Source: Phycisphaeraceae bacterium (lineage in GTDB: Bacteria; Planctomycetota; Phycisphaerae; Phycisphaerales; UBA1924). Taken from it: a stretch of 64,000 nt of DNA. The stretch is taken from the NCBI GenBank assembly GCA_019636795.1, contig JAHBWW010000002.1:124001-188000 (forward strand). Reading direction: 5' to 3'. Positions 50,311 to 58,367 of this stretch are shown one piece after another. Numbering within the stretch: the first letter of the stretch is position 1; each line of letters starts with the position of its first letter. The translations under genes were made by a program, and so were the position numbers. The notes under the pieces are model-generated. The model was not told the origin of the DNA, did not search any database, and saw only the letters and a program-made list of their open reading frames with translations.

Positions 50311-50703
50311 TCACTGAGCCGCCGGTTCATCTGGTAAAGCTGCCCATGATTCGGCGACAACTTCAAAAGAAACGCCGTCGAGATAAATCATGTAGTGGTG
50401 AGTTTCCCATTTGTCCCGCCATTGCGCGTAAGTATCCGCCCGCAATTCCTGAACCCAAAGCGAGTTTTCGACCTCAACCAAAGTATCGTAAGCACCCTCG
50501 ATATGCCAGGCCGTGCAGCATCGCTCGGCTCTCCATCGCATAGCCAATACGCGGCGAAATTCAATGCCGCTTCGATACTCGACCCCATCTTTGTCGTAAC
50601 TGAAGCGAATGGCAGGAGACGGTCCTTTCTCATCCCAATATGCGGGAACAATGAAGTCCGTAGAAGGAAGAGCAACAGTGTGCAGAGATTTTTTGGAACT
50701 CAT
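50311..50703 (-). CDS. Candidate immunity protein for RHS cassette 3
   Basis: 130 residues, no signal peptide, family not recognised. Starts at ATG 50703 with GGGAGG 7 nt upstream, 2 nt after the RHS stop. Aromatic-rich: VPAYWDEKGPSPAIRFSYDK, EYRSGIEFRRVLAMRWRAER, THHYMIYLDGVSFEVVAESW. Position and coupling are the evidence for an immunity role. Confidence 0.7.
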   Translation of the reverse strand: MSSKKSLHTVALPSTDFIVPAYWDEKGPSPAIRFSYDKDGVEYRSGIEFRRVLAMRWRAERCCTAWHIEGAYDTLVEVENSLWVQELRADTYAQWRDKWETHHYMIYLDGVSFEVVAESWAALPDEPAAQ

Positions 50704-50705
50704 GA

Positions 50706-52283
50706 CTATGGCCTCCCTGGCGTGACAGTTGATATGCCTTGGTTGCCAAGGCCATTCCGCTGAAGCTGCCCGGTTAATCTCGCCTCGGCGGCGGCGTTGC
50801 CCGTCATGTTTACGGCATTCCACTGCGCCCTTGGAATACCCGCTGCTTGGAGGGCCTGGGCGGATCGAGTGTTTAACATCAGCGTATTGCCATCTCGAAT
50901 GATGTATTGGACGGAAACATCCGCAGCATTCATTTGCCCAGATCGCAAGGCCGCTGCTACGTCGTCAACCGTACGCCCTGCAAGCGGACCTCTAGGATCG
51001 AAAGCCTGGCTGAAAGTCTTCTGTGCAAAGTTGGCATCTGCGAGCGGTCCTCCGTTTGCAGCGGCGCGTGCCGCATCAGCACCAGTCTTCATGATTCTGC
51101 GACTATGTTTCATCATTTGCAGTGAGCCACCACCAAACACTGTGGTGGCCGCGTCTCCGAACGCGTTCGGGTCACCGCTGGCCATGCCTGCGACCGTCTG
51201 TATGACGCCGTTGAGGGCGGACAGGCCGACCTGCTTCGCAACCTCAACTCCACCGACTTCATTGATCGCGCTTGCCAACGGAGCAATAGTACGTGACTCA
51301 CGCTGAAATTCCGCATCCGTATGAGCGCCGGCCAGATACGCTCCGCTGAGCATCACTTCGGACACCATCTCCGACGCACCTTCTTTGGCGTCGATAATGT
51401 TATGTACAACCCTGCTTCCAGCAGTCCATGTCCACTCTGCAGCTGCGCACACAGCACCCCACACAAACAACCCAAGCGGATCCACAAACATATACGGGTT
51501 GCCCATCGCGTACAGATACAAACTCATCCCATCGACATAGCCCGCGGGGTCTCGCGTGATCCATCGACCCATGACGGGATCGAAGATGCGATGCCGCGCA
51601 TACCAGTGGCCCAGCGAGCCGAAGTCTGCGATGTAAACATACCCTGCATAGCCGATCGGATTCGCCACTGTCTCGGGATCTGAGATTCCAGTCACCGGAT
51701 CCTTGGTCACATCGGCCAGCGCGATCAGCACGTCGTAGAAATCGATGATCCCGTCGCGGTTGATGTCGGCATCGGCCTGGTATTCCTCGTCGTCGATCTC
51801 GATCGCGCCGCCGGAGATGAGATCGATCATGACCTGCGCATCGAAGAAGTCAACCACGCCGTCGCCGTTGACATCGCCGGGCCGGTGGTGCGTCGGCTCG
51901 CCGTAGGGCCCATACCGCACCCGCTCGATCAGTTTGCCCGCGTGATCCAACACCGCCACCACGCTGCGCAGGTGGTCCGTGATGTAGTAATACGTGTCTT
52001 CGAAGCCGTCATTTTCCGCCGGATCACGGTCGATCCGCCGCATCACCGCATCGTCGATGGCCCGCTTGCCCCAGAACTGCTGAGCGATCGTTGATGGATC
52101 GTCATCGTCCTCGGCCGGGTCAGCGTCCGGCTCACTCCACGTCCGCTGCTCGAGCAGCTGCCAGTCGGGCGAATAGAAAAACCGCTCGCGCGAGGCAGAG
52201 TCGTTGTCATCAAGCGACTGTGCCATGCATGGTGATGCAAAGCACGCGAGCAGGATCAAGATGAACCGAAGAGTGAAAAACAT
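50706..52283 (-). CDS. RHS core protein with C-terminal toxin candidate (cassette 3)
   Basis: 525 residues. Signal peptide FTLRFILILLACFASPCMAQ directly followed by SASRERFFYSPDWQLLEQRT, so the upstream RHS repeats are missing and the protein starts near the end of the shell. Then the same ITDHLRSVVAVLDHAGKL block, a dockerin-like insert (DVNGDGVVDFFDAQVMIDL, DINRDGIIDFYDVLIALAD), the core and FVDPLGL. The C-terminal 110 residues (FAQKTFSQAFDPRGPLAGRT, YIIRDGNTLMLNTRSAQAL, AGIPRAQWNAVNMTG) are a distinct domain I cannot name. The next gene starts 2 nt later. Confidence 0.82.
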   Translation of the reverse strand: MFFTLRFILILLACFASPCMAQSLDDNDSASRERFFYSPDWQLLEQRTWSEPDADPAEDDDDPSTIAQQFWGKRAIDDAVMRRIDRDPAENDGFEDTYYYITDHLRSVVAVLDHAGKLIERVRYGPYGEPTHHRPGDVNGDGVVDFFDAQVMIDLISGGAIEIDDEEYQADADINRDGIIDFYDVLIALADVTKDPVTGISDPETVANPIGYAGYVYIADFGSLGHWYARHRIFDPVMGRWITRDPAGYVDGMSLYLYAMGNPYMFVDPLGLFVWGAVCAAAEWTWTAGSRVVHNIIDAKEGASEMVSEVMLSGAYLAGAHTDAEFQRESRTIAPLASAINEVGGVEVAKQVGLSALNGVIQTVAGMASGDPNAFGDAATTVFGGGSLQMMKHSRRIMKTGADAARAAANGGPLADANFAQKTFSQAFDPRGPLAGRTVDDVAAALRSGQMNAADVSVQYIIRDGNTLMLNTRSAQALQAAGIPRAQWNAVNMTGNAAAEARLTGQLQRNGLGNQGISTVTPGRP

Positions 52284-52342
52284 GGGATGCGAACATAAAG
52301 GAAACTCTGGTCTGGCGTGGCAGTAAAAGGCTTATTGCACTT

Positions 52343-52795
52343 TCAGTCTAGATCTTCTTCTGCCGAACTCTGTGGAGTTGGAAGGCTTGCAAACATCTCC
52401 CGCAGTCGCGCGTCAGGACAGTTGTACCGCTCTGCTGCGGCAATCAAGGCTCGCAGCGCTGCACTGCGAAAGAGGTTCTTGAGTTGCTCCAGGTCAGCCC
52501 CGATCATCTGTGCGGTCTCGATTTCAATAGCGAGCGGCAGTTCCCCATCTTTTCTGTCGATATGTTGGAAATGAGGCTTGGCTTCAGTCTTCATGCCGAA
52601 TCGAATTGAAATTCCGATCCATGAAAACGGTGTGTCAACGAAGTAGTTGGTCTGGATCAAGATACGTTCGAGTTCGGTTCGAACTCCGGCGAGGGCTGGC
52701 ATTAAAGCCTTCGGATGGCGTGCCATCGTCAAGGAAATACCACTAAGTACTAACTTCCGGTCATGCGGTGGTTTCGCAGGTGGTAGTGTACTCAT
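52343..52795 (-). CDS. Imm39-like immunity protein candidate
   Basis: 150 residues. KLVLSGISLTMARHPKALMPALAGVRTELERIL, then PFSWIGISIRFGMKTEAKPHF and HIDRKDGELPLAIEIET, split here into short pieces; this is the pattern I associate with the immunity protein 39 family. ATG 52795 overlaps the stop of the toxin fragment by 4 nt. It would neutralise the nuclease candidate at 52792. Downstream lies cassette 3, 59 nt away. Confidence 0.65.
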   Translation of the reverse strand: MSTLPPAKPPHDRKLVLSGISLTMARHPKALMPALAGVRTELERILIQTNYFVDTPFSWIGISIRFGMKTEAKPHFQHIDRKDGELPLAIEIETAQMIGADLEQLKNLFRSAALRALIAAAERYNCPDARLREMFASLPTPQSSAEEDLD

Positions 52796-53064
52796 CGGTT
52801 GGTCACATTCCCAGGCAATGTGTTCTGCCCGTGGATGCTGCGGAATCGCTCGATCGCGCGTGTTTCATAACTTCGTGCTGAGGCTTTATCCTTAAACACT
52901 TTTTGAAGAATTTCTGATGTGTATTCTCCACCCGTCTCTTTTCTAAGTCTTCGAACTTGTTGCTCTGCGCGAATCGACGCTCCATCTCTCACTCGTGTAC
53001 CTTGTGAACTCTGGCCGATCTTGAATGTGGAACCGTCAGGGCTGGTGGCACCGATCACGCGCAT
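52792..53064 (-). CDS. Orphan RHS C-terminal toxin module (GIY-YIG-like candidate, cassette 4)
   Basis: 90 residues without an RHS core. Blocks: DGSTFKIGQSSQGTRVRDGA, AEQQVRRLRKETGGEYTSEI and ARSYETRAIERFRSIHGQNT, ending TLPGNVTNR. The KIG, the ARxxET...ERFR stretch and the closing asparagine fit GIY-YIG-type endonuclease toxins; catalytic proof is lacking. The ATG and first nine residues (MRVIGATSP) are encoded by the palindromic repeat copy D, so an expressed protein would start inside the repeat. Likely an inactive remnant or a donor cassette, but its immunity gene is intact and coupled. Confidence 0.6.
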   Translation of the reverse strand: MRVIGATSPDGSTFKIGQSSQGTRVRDGASIRAEQQVRRLRKETGGEYTSEILQKVFKDKASARSYETRAIERFRSIHGQNTLPGNVTNR

Positions 53065-53210
53065 GTGACTCTAGCCGTGCCACCGCTCGCCGGTTCCTCC
53101 GGCGATCGGTGCCGGGGGCCGGGGGGCCGGGGCCTTTCAGCCGGAGCGTTTGGCGCGGATCCACGACGGGTGGCAGGCATCAACGGATGCGGTCGGTGCC
53201 ACCCGCCGGT
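53044..53210. repeat. Palindromic family repeat, copy D
   Basis: Left module GGTGGCACCGATCACGCGCA and GTGCCACCGCTCGCCGG, a divergent G-rich middle, and the right module ATGCGGTCGGTGCCACCCGC. It sits exactly between the orphan toxin module and the remnant RHS start. Confidence 0.85.
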
Positions 53211-53235
53211 GGCACTGGGGAGAAGTAGATTGGTG

Positions 53236-53289
53236 CCACCCCGCCGTGTACGCGACGAGCAGAATCAGAATGAAATGGAGTACATGCAT
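53236..53289 (-). pseudogene. Remnant start of a fourth RHS gene
   Basis: ATG 53289 opens MHVLHFILILLVAYTA, almost the same as the signal segment of cassette 1 (MFVLHLILILLV). The flanking DNA also matches the cassette 1 leader. The frame then runs into the repeat instead of RHS sequence, so the core has been lost between this point and the orphan toxin. Confidence 0.6.
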
Positions 53290-53352
53290 TATACGAACAC
53301 AAAGGCGTACAGATCGAACATGGAAACGAGCAATCAACATCAGTAACAGCGC

Positions 53353-53892
53353 CTAACGTTGTAAATCATTTTCTCGCGGAGATTGGAGGATAGCGGTAAG
53401 TCGGCCGCCTGCATCAAGAATCCTCGTGGCTTCGGGACTAACTGCATACAACTTTATGTTAGACCACATCTTATGACGAATCGCGGCAACTATCGTCCTG
53501 AGAAGGGAAATCGATATCGACGAGTTTGTGCAAGTTCCGATAGTTCCAGCCACAATAGTGCTTTTATAATATTGTCCACCTGGAACCAAGTGAACTGAGT
53601 CGGGATTCATCCGCTGGTCCACCACATACCGCGTTCCGCCACGTTTCTGCGGGACTGGCCGAATAGTAAATGAGACGGAAGCATCAGCCATGAGATAATG
53701 ACAACATGAATTAGTAGAAGATGCACGAGTTGTTCCTAAACAAGGAATCTCTGATGCCGAATTGTATGTCGTCAGATCCGATTTACCCATCATACCGGCC
53801 TCGACATAGCGAATTGGGTGATTTGACTCTACGTCAGCCAGCAAATCAAGCAGGTCTGATTGCGTTGTGAATATATCGATCACTTTAGGCAC
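53353..53892 (-). CDS. Conserved-looking hypothetical protein at the head of the RHS array
   Basis: 179 residues from GTG 53892, chosen because AAGGAAG lies upstream; the frame extends to 53952. Blocks: DIFTTQSDLLDLLADVESNH, IRYVEAGMMGKSDLTTYNSA, RYVVDQRMNPDSVHLVPGG, KLYAVSPEATRILDAGGRL and TAILQSPRENDLQR. I have the impression of a widespread family of unknown function often placed near toxins, which would make it an orphan immunity gene; this is memory, not proof. No signal peptide. Confidence 0.7.
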   Translation of the reverse strand: MPKVIDIFTTQSDLLDLLADVESNHPIRYVEAGMMGKSDLTTYNSASEIPCLGTTRASSTNSCCHYLMADASVSFTIRPVPQKRGGTRYVVDQRMNPDSVHLVPGGQYYKSTIVAGTIGTCTNSSISISLLRTIVAAIRHKMWSNIKLYAVSPEATRILDAGGRLTAILQSPRENDLQR

Positions 53893-53998
53893 AGACTTTT
53901 CTTCCTTACTTAGGTTTCGGGATGAGCAACAGATGGTTGCCAGTCTTGGCACGGATTGCGGCTGCAGCCGCCATCTCTCGTGCAGTTGGCGTCAGGCT

Positions 53999-54180
53999 GG
54001 TGGCACCAATCACGCGCCCGTGTTGCTGGCCGTGCCATGGCTCGCCGGAGGAACCGGTGAGCGGTGGAACGCAGAATGAGGGTTCGGCTAGAATGGAACA
54101 AAGTCACACCGACCACTCAAAGCCGTTGTCGGTGGCACGGGCAGCATGCATCAACGGTTGCGGTCGGTGCCACCCGCCGT
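53999..54180. repeat. Palindromic family repeat, copy E
   Basis: Full module order as in copy C with scattered substitutions. Its last base is part of the stop codon (TAA on the minus strand) of the Sel1 gene. Confidence 0.88.
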
Positions 54181-55703
54181 TACCAGCTGGTGTAGCCCAA
54201 TTTGCGCAGCTCGAATCGCGCATCGAGTTGACCTTCTCTCGCTGCCTGCTTTATCAGTTCTAGTCCCCGATAATTGCTCTGCTCGACCACCACGCCGCGC
54301 ATGTACATTATGCCAAGCCAGAACTTCCCGTTTGCCGACCCTTCGCTCGCAGCGGCCTGCCAAAGTCGCACTGCCTCAACGTCGTTCTGTGGCAAACCGT
54401 TGCCCTCGTGGTACATTCGGCCCGCGCGATACTGCGCCTCGGCATCTCCGAGGGCGGCCGCACGGAGGAACCACTTGGCAGCAGTACCATAATCGATACC
54501 TATTCCACGCCCAGCGGTCAAACAATCCGCGAACTCAAACTGCGCTGGCACATAGCCCTGTTCAGCGGACCGCTCAAACCACTTCACGGCCTCCTTTGGG
54601 TTTCGCTTGATACCCCGGCCTTGGGCGTAGATGTATCCCAAACAATATTGGGCCTCTGGCTCACCTTGATCTGCGGCTTTTCGAAACCACCGGAGCGCTT
54701 GGGCGTCATTGCGCGAGACGCCGCGCCCATCGGCATACATGTAGCCCAAACGGCATTGGGCGTGACGGTTGCCCTGATCCGCCGACATTCGGTACATCCG
54801 AATCGCGAGCAAGGAGTCCTTCGGAACACCGGTTCCGTTCTCGTATAGCATACCCATCATCCTCTGGGCGGGAGCATACCCCTTGTCTACAGCTGGCTGA
54901 AGCCACCTGAGCGCCTCAGCGTAGTCGGGTGGGCCATCGACACCATTCATGTAGCATACCGCAATGCCCAGTTGTGCCGCGACGTCATCAAACTGAGCGG
55001 CCAGCCTGAGCCAAACCAATCCTTGCTTTATATTCCTCGGTATCGCAGTGCCCATCAAATACTTGCCTCCAAGCTCCGACTGCGCTGCCGTGTCACCATC
55101 TTCCGCTTTCGTTAGTAGCGAGAGAATTCTCTCGCGACCTTCCCTGACAGGTATGATCCGTTCTGCGGCACCCATGCGATTTAGCGAAGCCATCAAGTCG
55201 GACAAATCCGACCTTGTTCGCCAATCAGGCTCCAGTCGATCGATCGCTTCATACGCCAATGCTGCGTCACGCCCATCTCTCAACAGAACAGACAACGCGC
55301 CAAACGCTGGCCACACTCGTAGCGTTTCGTGCCGCGGGTCGCCCATCACGGCGACGAGCGCAGCTCGGGCGTCCGCCAATATTGCACGTATCACGAGGGG
55401 CGACTCCTGCTTTCTCGCGTCCTCCGATATGCGCTGGGCCCTGAGCAACGCCTCGTTGATCTGCTCGCTGCGGGTTTCCTCAGAGGTTGCAGTCACGGGA
55501 TCGCCGCCCACTGGTGGGTCGCTCAGAGCCCGAGCGGCACTGTACCCGGTCAACAAGCGAGCAGGCCTTGCGAGCACTTGCGCGGTCAACGTCCCCGTCA
55601 CGAGCACAACAATCATCAATAGGCGCGAATAACGCGGATTCACCCGGATCGACGGCGGCACCCTGAAGATGCTTGTTCGTCTCAGTGTCCTCTTGAAAAA
55701 CAT
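54180..55703 (-). CDS. Exported Sel1-like repeat protein
   Basis: 507 residues. A hydrophobic helix near 28-44 (LLMIVVLVTGTLTAQVLA) suggests export, after a basic N-terminus. About eight Sel1/TPR-like 36-residue repeats run from roughly 200 to 490: AAQSELGGKYLMGTAI, AQRMMGMLYENGTGVP, AQCRLGYMYADGRGVS, AQYCLGYIYAQGRGIK, AQYRAGRMYHEGNGLP. Such solenoids bind partner proteins. AGGAG lies upstream of ATG 55703. It closes the accessory island; whether it serves the RHS system is unknown. Its stop lies in repeat copy E. Confidence 0.88.
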   Translation of the reverse strand: MFFKRTLRRTSIFRVPPSIRVNPRYSRLLMIVVLVTGTLTAQVLARPARLLTGYSAARALSDPPVGGDPVTATSEETRSEQINEALLRAQRISEDARKQESPLVIRAILADARAALVAVMGDPRHETLRVWPAFGALSVLLRDGRDAALAYEAIDRLEPDWRTRSDLSDLMASLNRMGAAERIIPVREGRERILSLLTKAEDGDTAAQSELGGKYLMGTAIPRNIKQGLVWLRLAAQFDDVAAQLGIAVCYMNGVDGPPDYAEALRWLQPAVDKGYAPAQRMMGMLYENGTGVPKDSLLAIRMYRMSADQGNRHAQCRLGYMYADGRGVSRNDAQALRWFRKAADQGEPEAQYCLGYIYAQGRGIKRNPKEAVKWFERSAEQGYVPAQFEFADCLTAGRGIGIDYGTAAKWFLRAAALGDAEAQYRAGRMYHEGNGLPQNDVEAVRLWQAAASEGSANGKFWLGIMYMRGVVVEQSNYRGLELIKQAAREGQLDARFELRKLGYTSW

Positions 55704-55728
55704 TCACATTCTCCTATCAGCCCGGCAA

Positions 55729-55787
55729 GGTGGCACCCGATGTCCCCCTTCCCCATGCCACCGAAGTCGGGTCGGCACCTTCGGTGC
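55729..55787. repeat. Short GGTGGCAC/GTGCCACC repeat, right-hand copy
   Basis: Shares GGTGGCACC, GCCACCGAAGTCGG and CTTCGGTGC with 44035-44082. It lies in the leader of the Sel1 gene, about 30 nt upstream of its start. Confidence 0.65.
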
Positions 55788-55921
55788 TCGCCGCGCATCG
55801 GCCCATCAGAACGAAAACAGCTAGGCACTTTCTTCGGGCCACTCATCGGCCAGCGTACCGATTCGCCCTCCGCGCGTCAAGCAAGTATCGCGACGGCATA
55901 TGGCGGCCGGAGGCGGGGGCC

Positions 55922-57715
55922 TTAGCGCGTGCGCTTGGAGGCGATCCAGGCGGCGAGGCGGGCTTGCGGCCAGGTGTTGATGCACTGCTCGGGCGGCAGG
56001 AAGCCGCGACGGGCGGTGAGGACGCCGTAGCGAAGGTTGTCGAACTCGTCGGGGGCGTGGACATCGCAGTCGATGGCGATGAGGGCGCCAGCTTCGGCGG
56101 CGAGGCGGACGTGCGTGTCGCGCAGGTCGAGGCGCATCCAGTGGCAGTTAATTTCGAGAGCGACGTTGTGCTGGCGCGCGGCGGCGACGAGTTCGGGCAT
56201 GGCCGGTTCGAGGCCCGCGCGGCGGTTGATCAGGCGGCCCGTCGGGTGGCCGATGATGTGCACGAGCGGGTGCTCGATCGCGCGGAGCAGGCGGGCGGTG
56301 GCGGTCGCGGCGTCCTGGGCGAGCGCGACGTGCGGGCTGGCGACGACCAGATCGAGTTCGGTCAGCACGTCGTCGTCGTAGTCGAGCGAGCCGTCGGCGA
56401 GAATATCGACCTCGCTGCCGCAGAGGATCGTGATTTTGCCCTTGAAGCGCTCGCGGGCGGCCTCGATGTCGCGGCGCTGCTCGCGCAGGCGCTCGACGCT
56501 GAGCCCGTTCGCCTGCGCGCTCGAGCGGCTGTGATCGGTGACGGCGATGGTGTGAAAGCCGCGCGCGATGGCGCGCTCGATGAGTTGATCGAGGCTCATG
56601 TGGCCGTCGGAGGCGGTGGTGTGGGCGTGGAGTTCGGCCTTGATGTCGGCTGGTTCGATGAGGGCGGGAGTGGCGGTCAGTTCAAGTTCGCCGATGTCTT
56701 CGCGGATCTCGGGCGGGAGGTACGGCAGGCCGAGGGCCTTGTAGACTTCTTCTTCGCTCGCGCCAGCGACGGGTTTGACATCGCGCTGGTGCGGCGGGGT
56801 CGGGTCGTCGTCGTTGGGATAGAGGCCGTATTCGTTGAGGGTGAGCCGCTGGCGCAGGGCGCGCTCGCGCAGGCGGACGTTGTGGTCCTTCGAGCCGGTG
56901 AAGTACATCAGCGCAGCGCCCCATGAGGCTTCGGGGACGAGACGGAGATCGACCTGCACCTGGCCGACGGCTTCGCCTTTCCATCGCCCGCCATCGACAA
57001 AGAGATGGGCGCGGGCGCTGGTTTTGCTGGCACCCTGGGCGAGGGTTTCGGTGATGGAGGGTTCGGCCAGGAAGTGGGCGCTGGCGGCCTCGGGGTCGGT
57101 CGCGACGGCGAGGATGTCGATGTCGCCGATGGTGTCGCGGCCTCGGCGGAGCGAACCGGCGAAGGCGACGCGCGTGACGGCGGGGCAGGACTGCATGTGG
57201 GCGATGAAGCGCTCAGCGACGGGCATCGCCAGGCCCAGACTCAGGCGCTGGCTGCTGGTTTTCATGAAGGCGATGGCGCTTGTGATCTTGTCGGCGGTTT
57301 TCTGGCCGGTGCGCGGGAGTGTGAGGAACGAGCCGTCGGCCAGGGCGCGTTCGAGGCCGGGCAGGTCGGTGACGCCGAGCTCGTCCCAGAGGAGTTTGAC
57401 GGTCTTTGGTCCGAGGCCGGGAATGTCGAGGAGCGCGACGAGCGACGCGGGCACGCGCGCGGCCAGATCGTCGTGTTCCTTTATGGTGCCGGTGTTGGAC
57501 AGTTCGGTGATTTTGGCAGCCATTTTCTTGCCCACGCCGGGGATGGCTTCGAGCGCGGCGTGATCGCTGGCGATGTCTTCGAGTTCGCCGGGGTGCGATT
57601 CGAGCGCGCGGGCGGCGCGGGCGTGGGCATTGACGCGAAACTTATCTTCGCCGAGGAGCTCGAGCATCGCGGCGATGCGTTCAAAGAGCGTGGCGGCGTG
57701 CTGCTTGAGGCTCAT
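55922..57715 (-). CDS. polX: PolX-type DNA polymerase/3'-5' exonuclease
   Basis: 597 residues. Helix-hairpin-helix segments (AIPGVGKKMAAKI, DIPGLGPKTVKLLW), the family X nucleotidyltransferase with FAGSLRRGRDTIGDIDILAV (about 186-205) and VDLRLVPEASWGAALMYFTG, then the PHP metal-dependent exonuclease domain: KAELHAHTTASDG (about 357), VTDHSRSS, CGSEVDI, ASPHVA, HPTGR, ALEINCH and IDCDVHAPDE. Gap-filling repair enzyme. ATG 57715. It is the first core gene past the island and stands with the two small genes upstream. Confidence 0.96.
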   Translation of the reverse strand: MSLKQHAATLFERIAAMLELLGEDKFRVNAHARAARALESHPGELEDIASDHAALEAIPGVGKKMAAKITELSNTGTIKEHDDLAARVPASLVALLDIPGLGPKTVKLLWDELGVTDLPGLERALADGSFLTLPRTGQKTADKITSAIAFMKTSSQRLSLGLAMPVAERFIAHMQSCPAVTRVAFAGSLRRGRDTIGDIDILAVATDPEAASAHFLAEPSITETLAQGASKTSARAHLFVDGGRWKGEAVGQVQVDLRLVPEASWGAALMYFTGSKDHNVRLRERALRQRLTLNEYGLYPNDDDPTPPHQRDVKPVAGASEEEVYKALGLPYLPPEIREDIGELELTATPALIEPADIKAELHAHTTASDGHMSLDQLIERAIARGFHTIAVTDHSRSSAQANGLSVERLREQRRDIEAARERFKGKITILCGSEVDILADGSLDYDDDVLTELDLVVASPHVALAQDAATATARLLRAIEHPLVHIIGHPTGRLINRRAGLEPAMPELVAAARQHNVALEINCHWMRLDLRDTHVRLAAEAGALIAIDCDVHAPDEFDNLRYGVLTARRGFLPPEQCINTWPQARLAAWIASKRTR

Positions 57716-57739
57716 GGGCGATGGTAGTCGGCGGCGTGC

Positions 57740-57961
57740 TCAGCCAAACTCGTCGACGATCTGCTTTTCGACTGCATCGACGATGGCGGCGCGCTCGGAC
57801 TCGGGAACGATCAGGAGTGCGGCCAGCCAGCGGCGCGCCAGTTCGGGTGAAGCCGGACGCAGGAGTTCAGTGAGCATCCGGACGTGGTCTGCGGGAGACA
57901 GATCCGGCGATGCGGGTGGCTCGCTGGCGGGTCTGGACGACGGGGGGGTCGGGGTTGTCAT
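57740..57961 (-). CDS. Small hypothetical helical protein overlapping the repressor-like gene
   Basis: 73 residues. Proline/serine-rich start, then a helical body: DHVRMLTELLRPASPELARR, WLAALLIVPESERAAIVDAV, EKQIVDEFG. It overlaps the end of the gene at 57867 by 95 nt in another frame. ATG 57961 has only a weak ribosome site. The order (HTH gene, then this) suggests translational coupling by termination-reinitiation. No family recognised. Confidence 0.55.
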   Translation of the reverse strand: MTTPTPPSSRPASEPPASPDLSPADHVRMLTELLRPASPELARRWLAALLIVPESERAAIVDAVEKQIVDEFG

Positions 57962-58367
57962 CGCTGCTCAAGGGTACGTCGGGTGCCCGGGGCGAGTCGG
58001 CACTGTGGGCCGAAGCGACACGAAGTCGTGTTTCGAGTGTCTGGCAGTAGGTTTCGAGGCGAGCGACGCGCTCGACGAGAGAAGTGAGCGTGCTGGCCAT
58101 GGCCGAGTGCAGTTCGCTGGGGTTGGCGTCGCGGAGGGCGGCGGCGCGGAGGTCCGAGACGTGCATCGGCCCGCGACCCGTCAGGAGCCAGTCGGCGTTG
58201 ATAGCCAGACTCTGGCAGAGCGAGGCGAGGAAGTCGACCGCGGGCGACTGGCCCTGCATGTAGCGTCGGACGGTTTCGGGGTGTGTGCCGGTGAGTTCGC
58301 CGAGTGCGCGGTAGGTGCGGGCACCGGCCACAGAACTGAGTCTGTCGTGGAGGGAGGTGGTGGTCAT
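57867..58367 (-). CDS. CI-like helix-turn-helix repressor-type protein
   Basis: 166 residues. N-terminal HTH of the phage CI-repressor/XRE kind: RTYRALGELTGTHPETVRRY, MQGQSPAVDFLASLCQSLAI and NADWLLTGRGPMHVSDLRAA. The LTGRG ending is typical. It is followed by a helical stretch (STLTSLVERVARLETYCQTL) and a disordered Pro/Arg-rich tail, without peptidase domain. Probably a DNA-binding regulator; targets unknown. The start is ATG 58367 with little ribosome-site support. Confidence 0.75.
   Translation of the reverse strand: MTTTSLHDRLSSVAGARTYRALGELTGTHPETVRRYMQGQSPAVDFLASLCQSLAINADWLLTGRGPMHVSDLRAAALRDANPSELHSAMASTLTSLVERVARLETYCQTLETRLRVASAHSADSPRAPDVPLSSDDNPDPPVVQTRQRATRIAGSVSRRPRPDAH

Noticed and set aside
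41202..54180. Integron attC sites between cassettes
   Set aside because: The repeats have the wrong core sites and spacing, no integron integrase is present, and genes are not single-gene cassettes in that sense.
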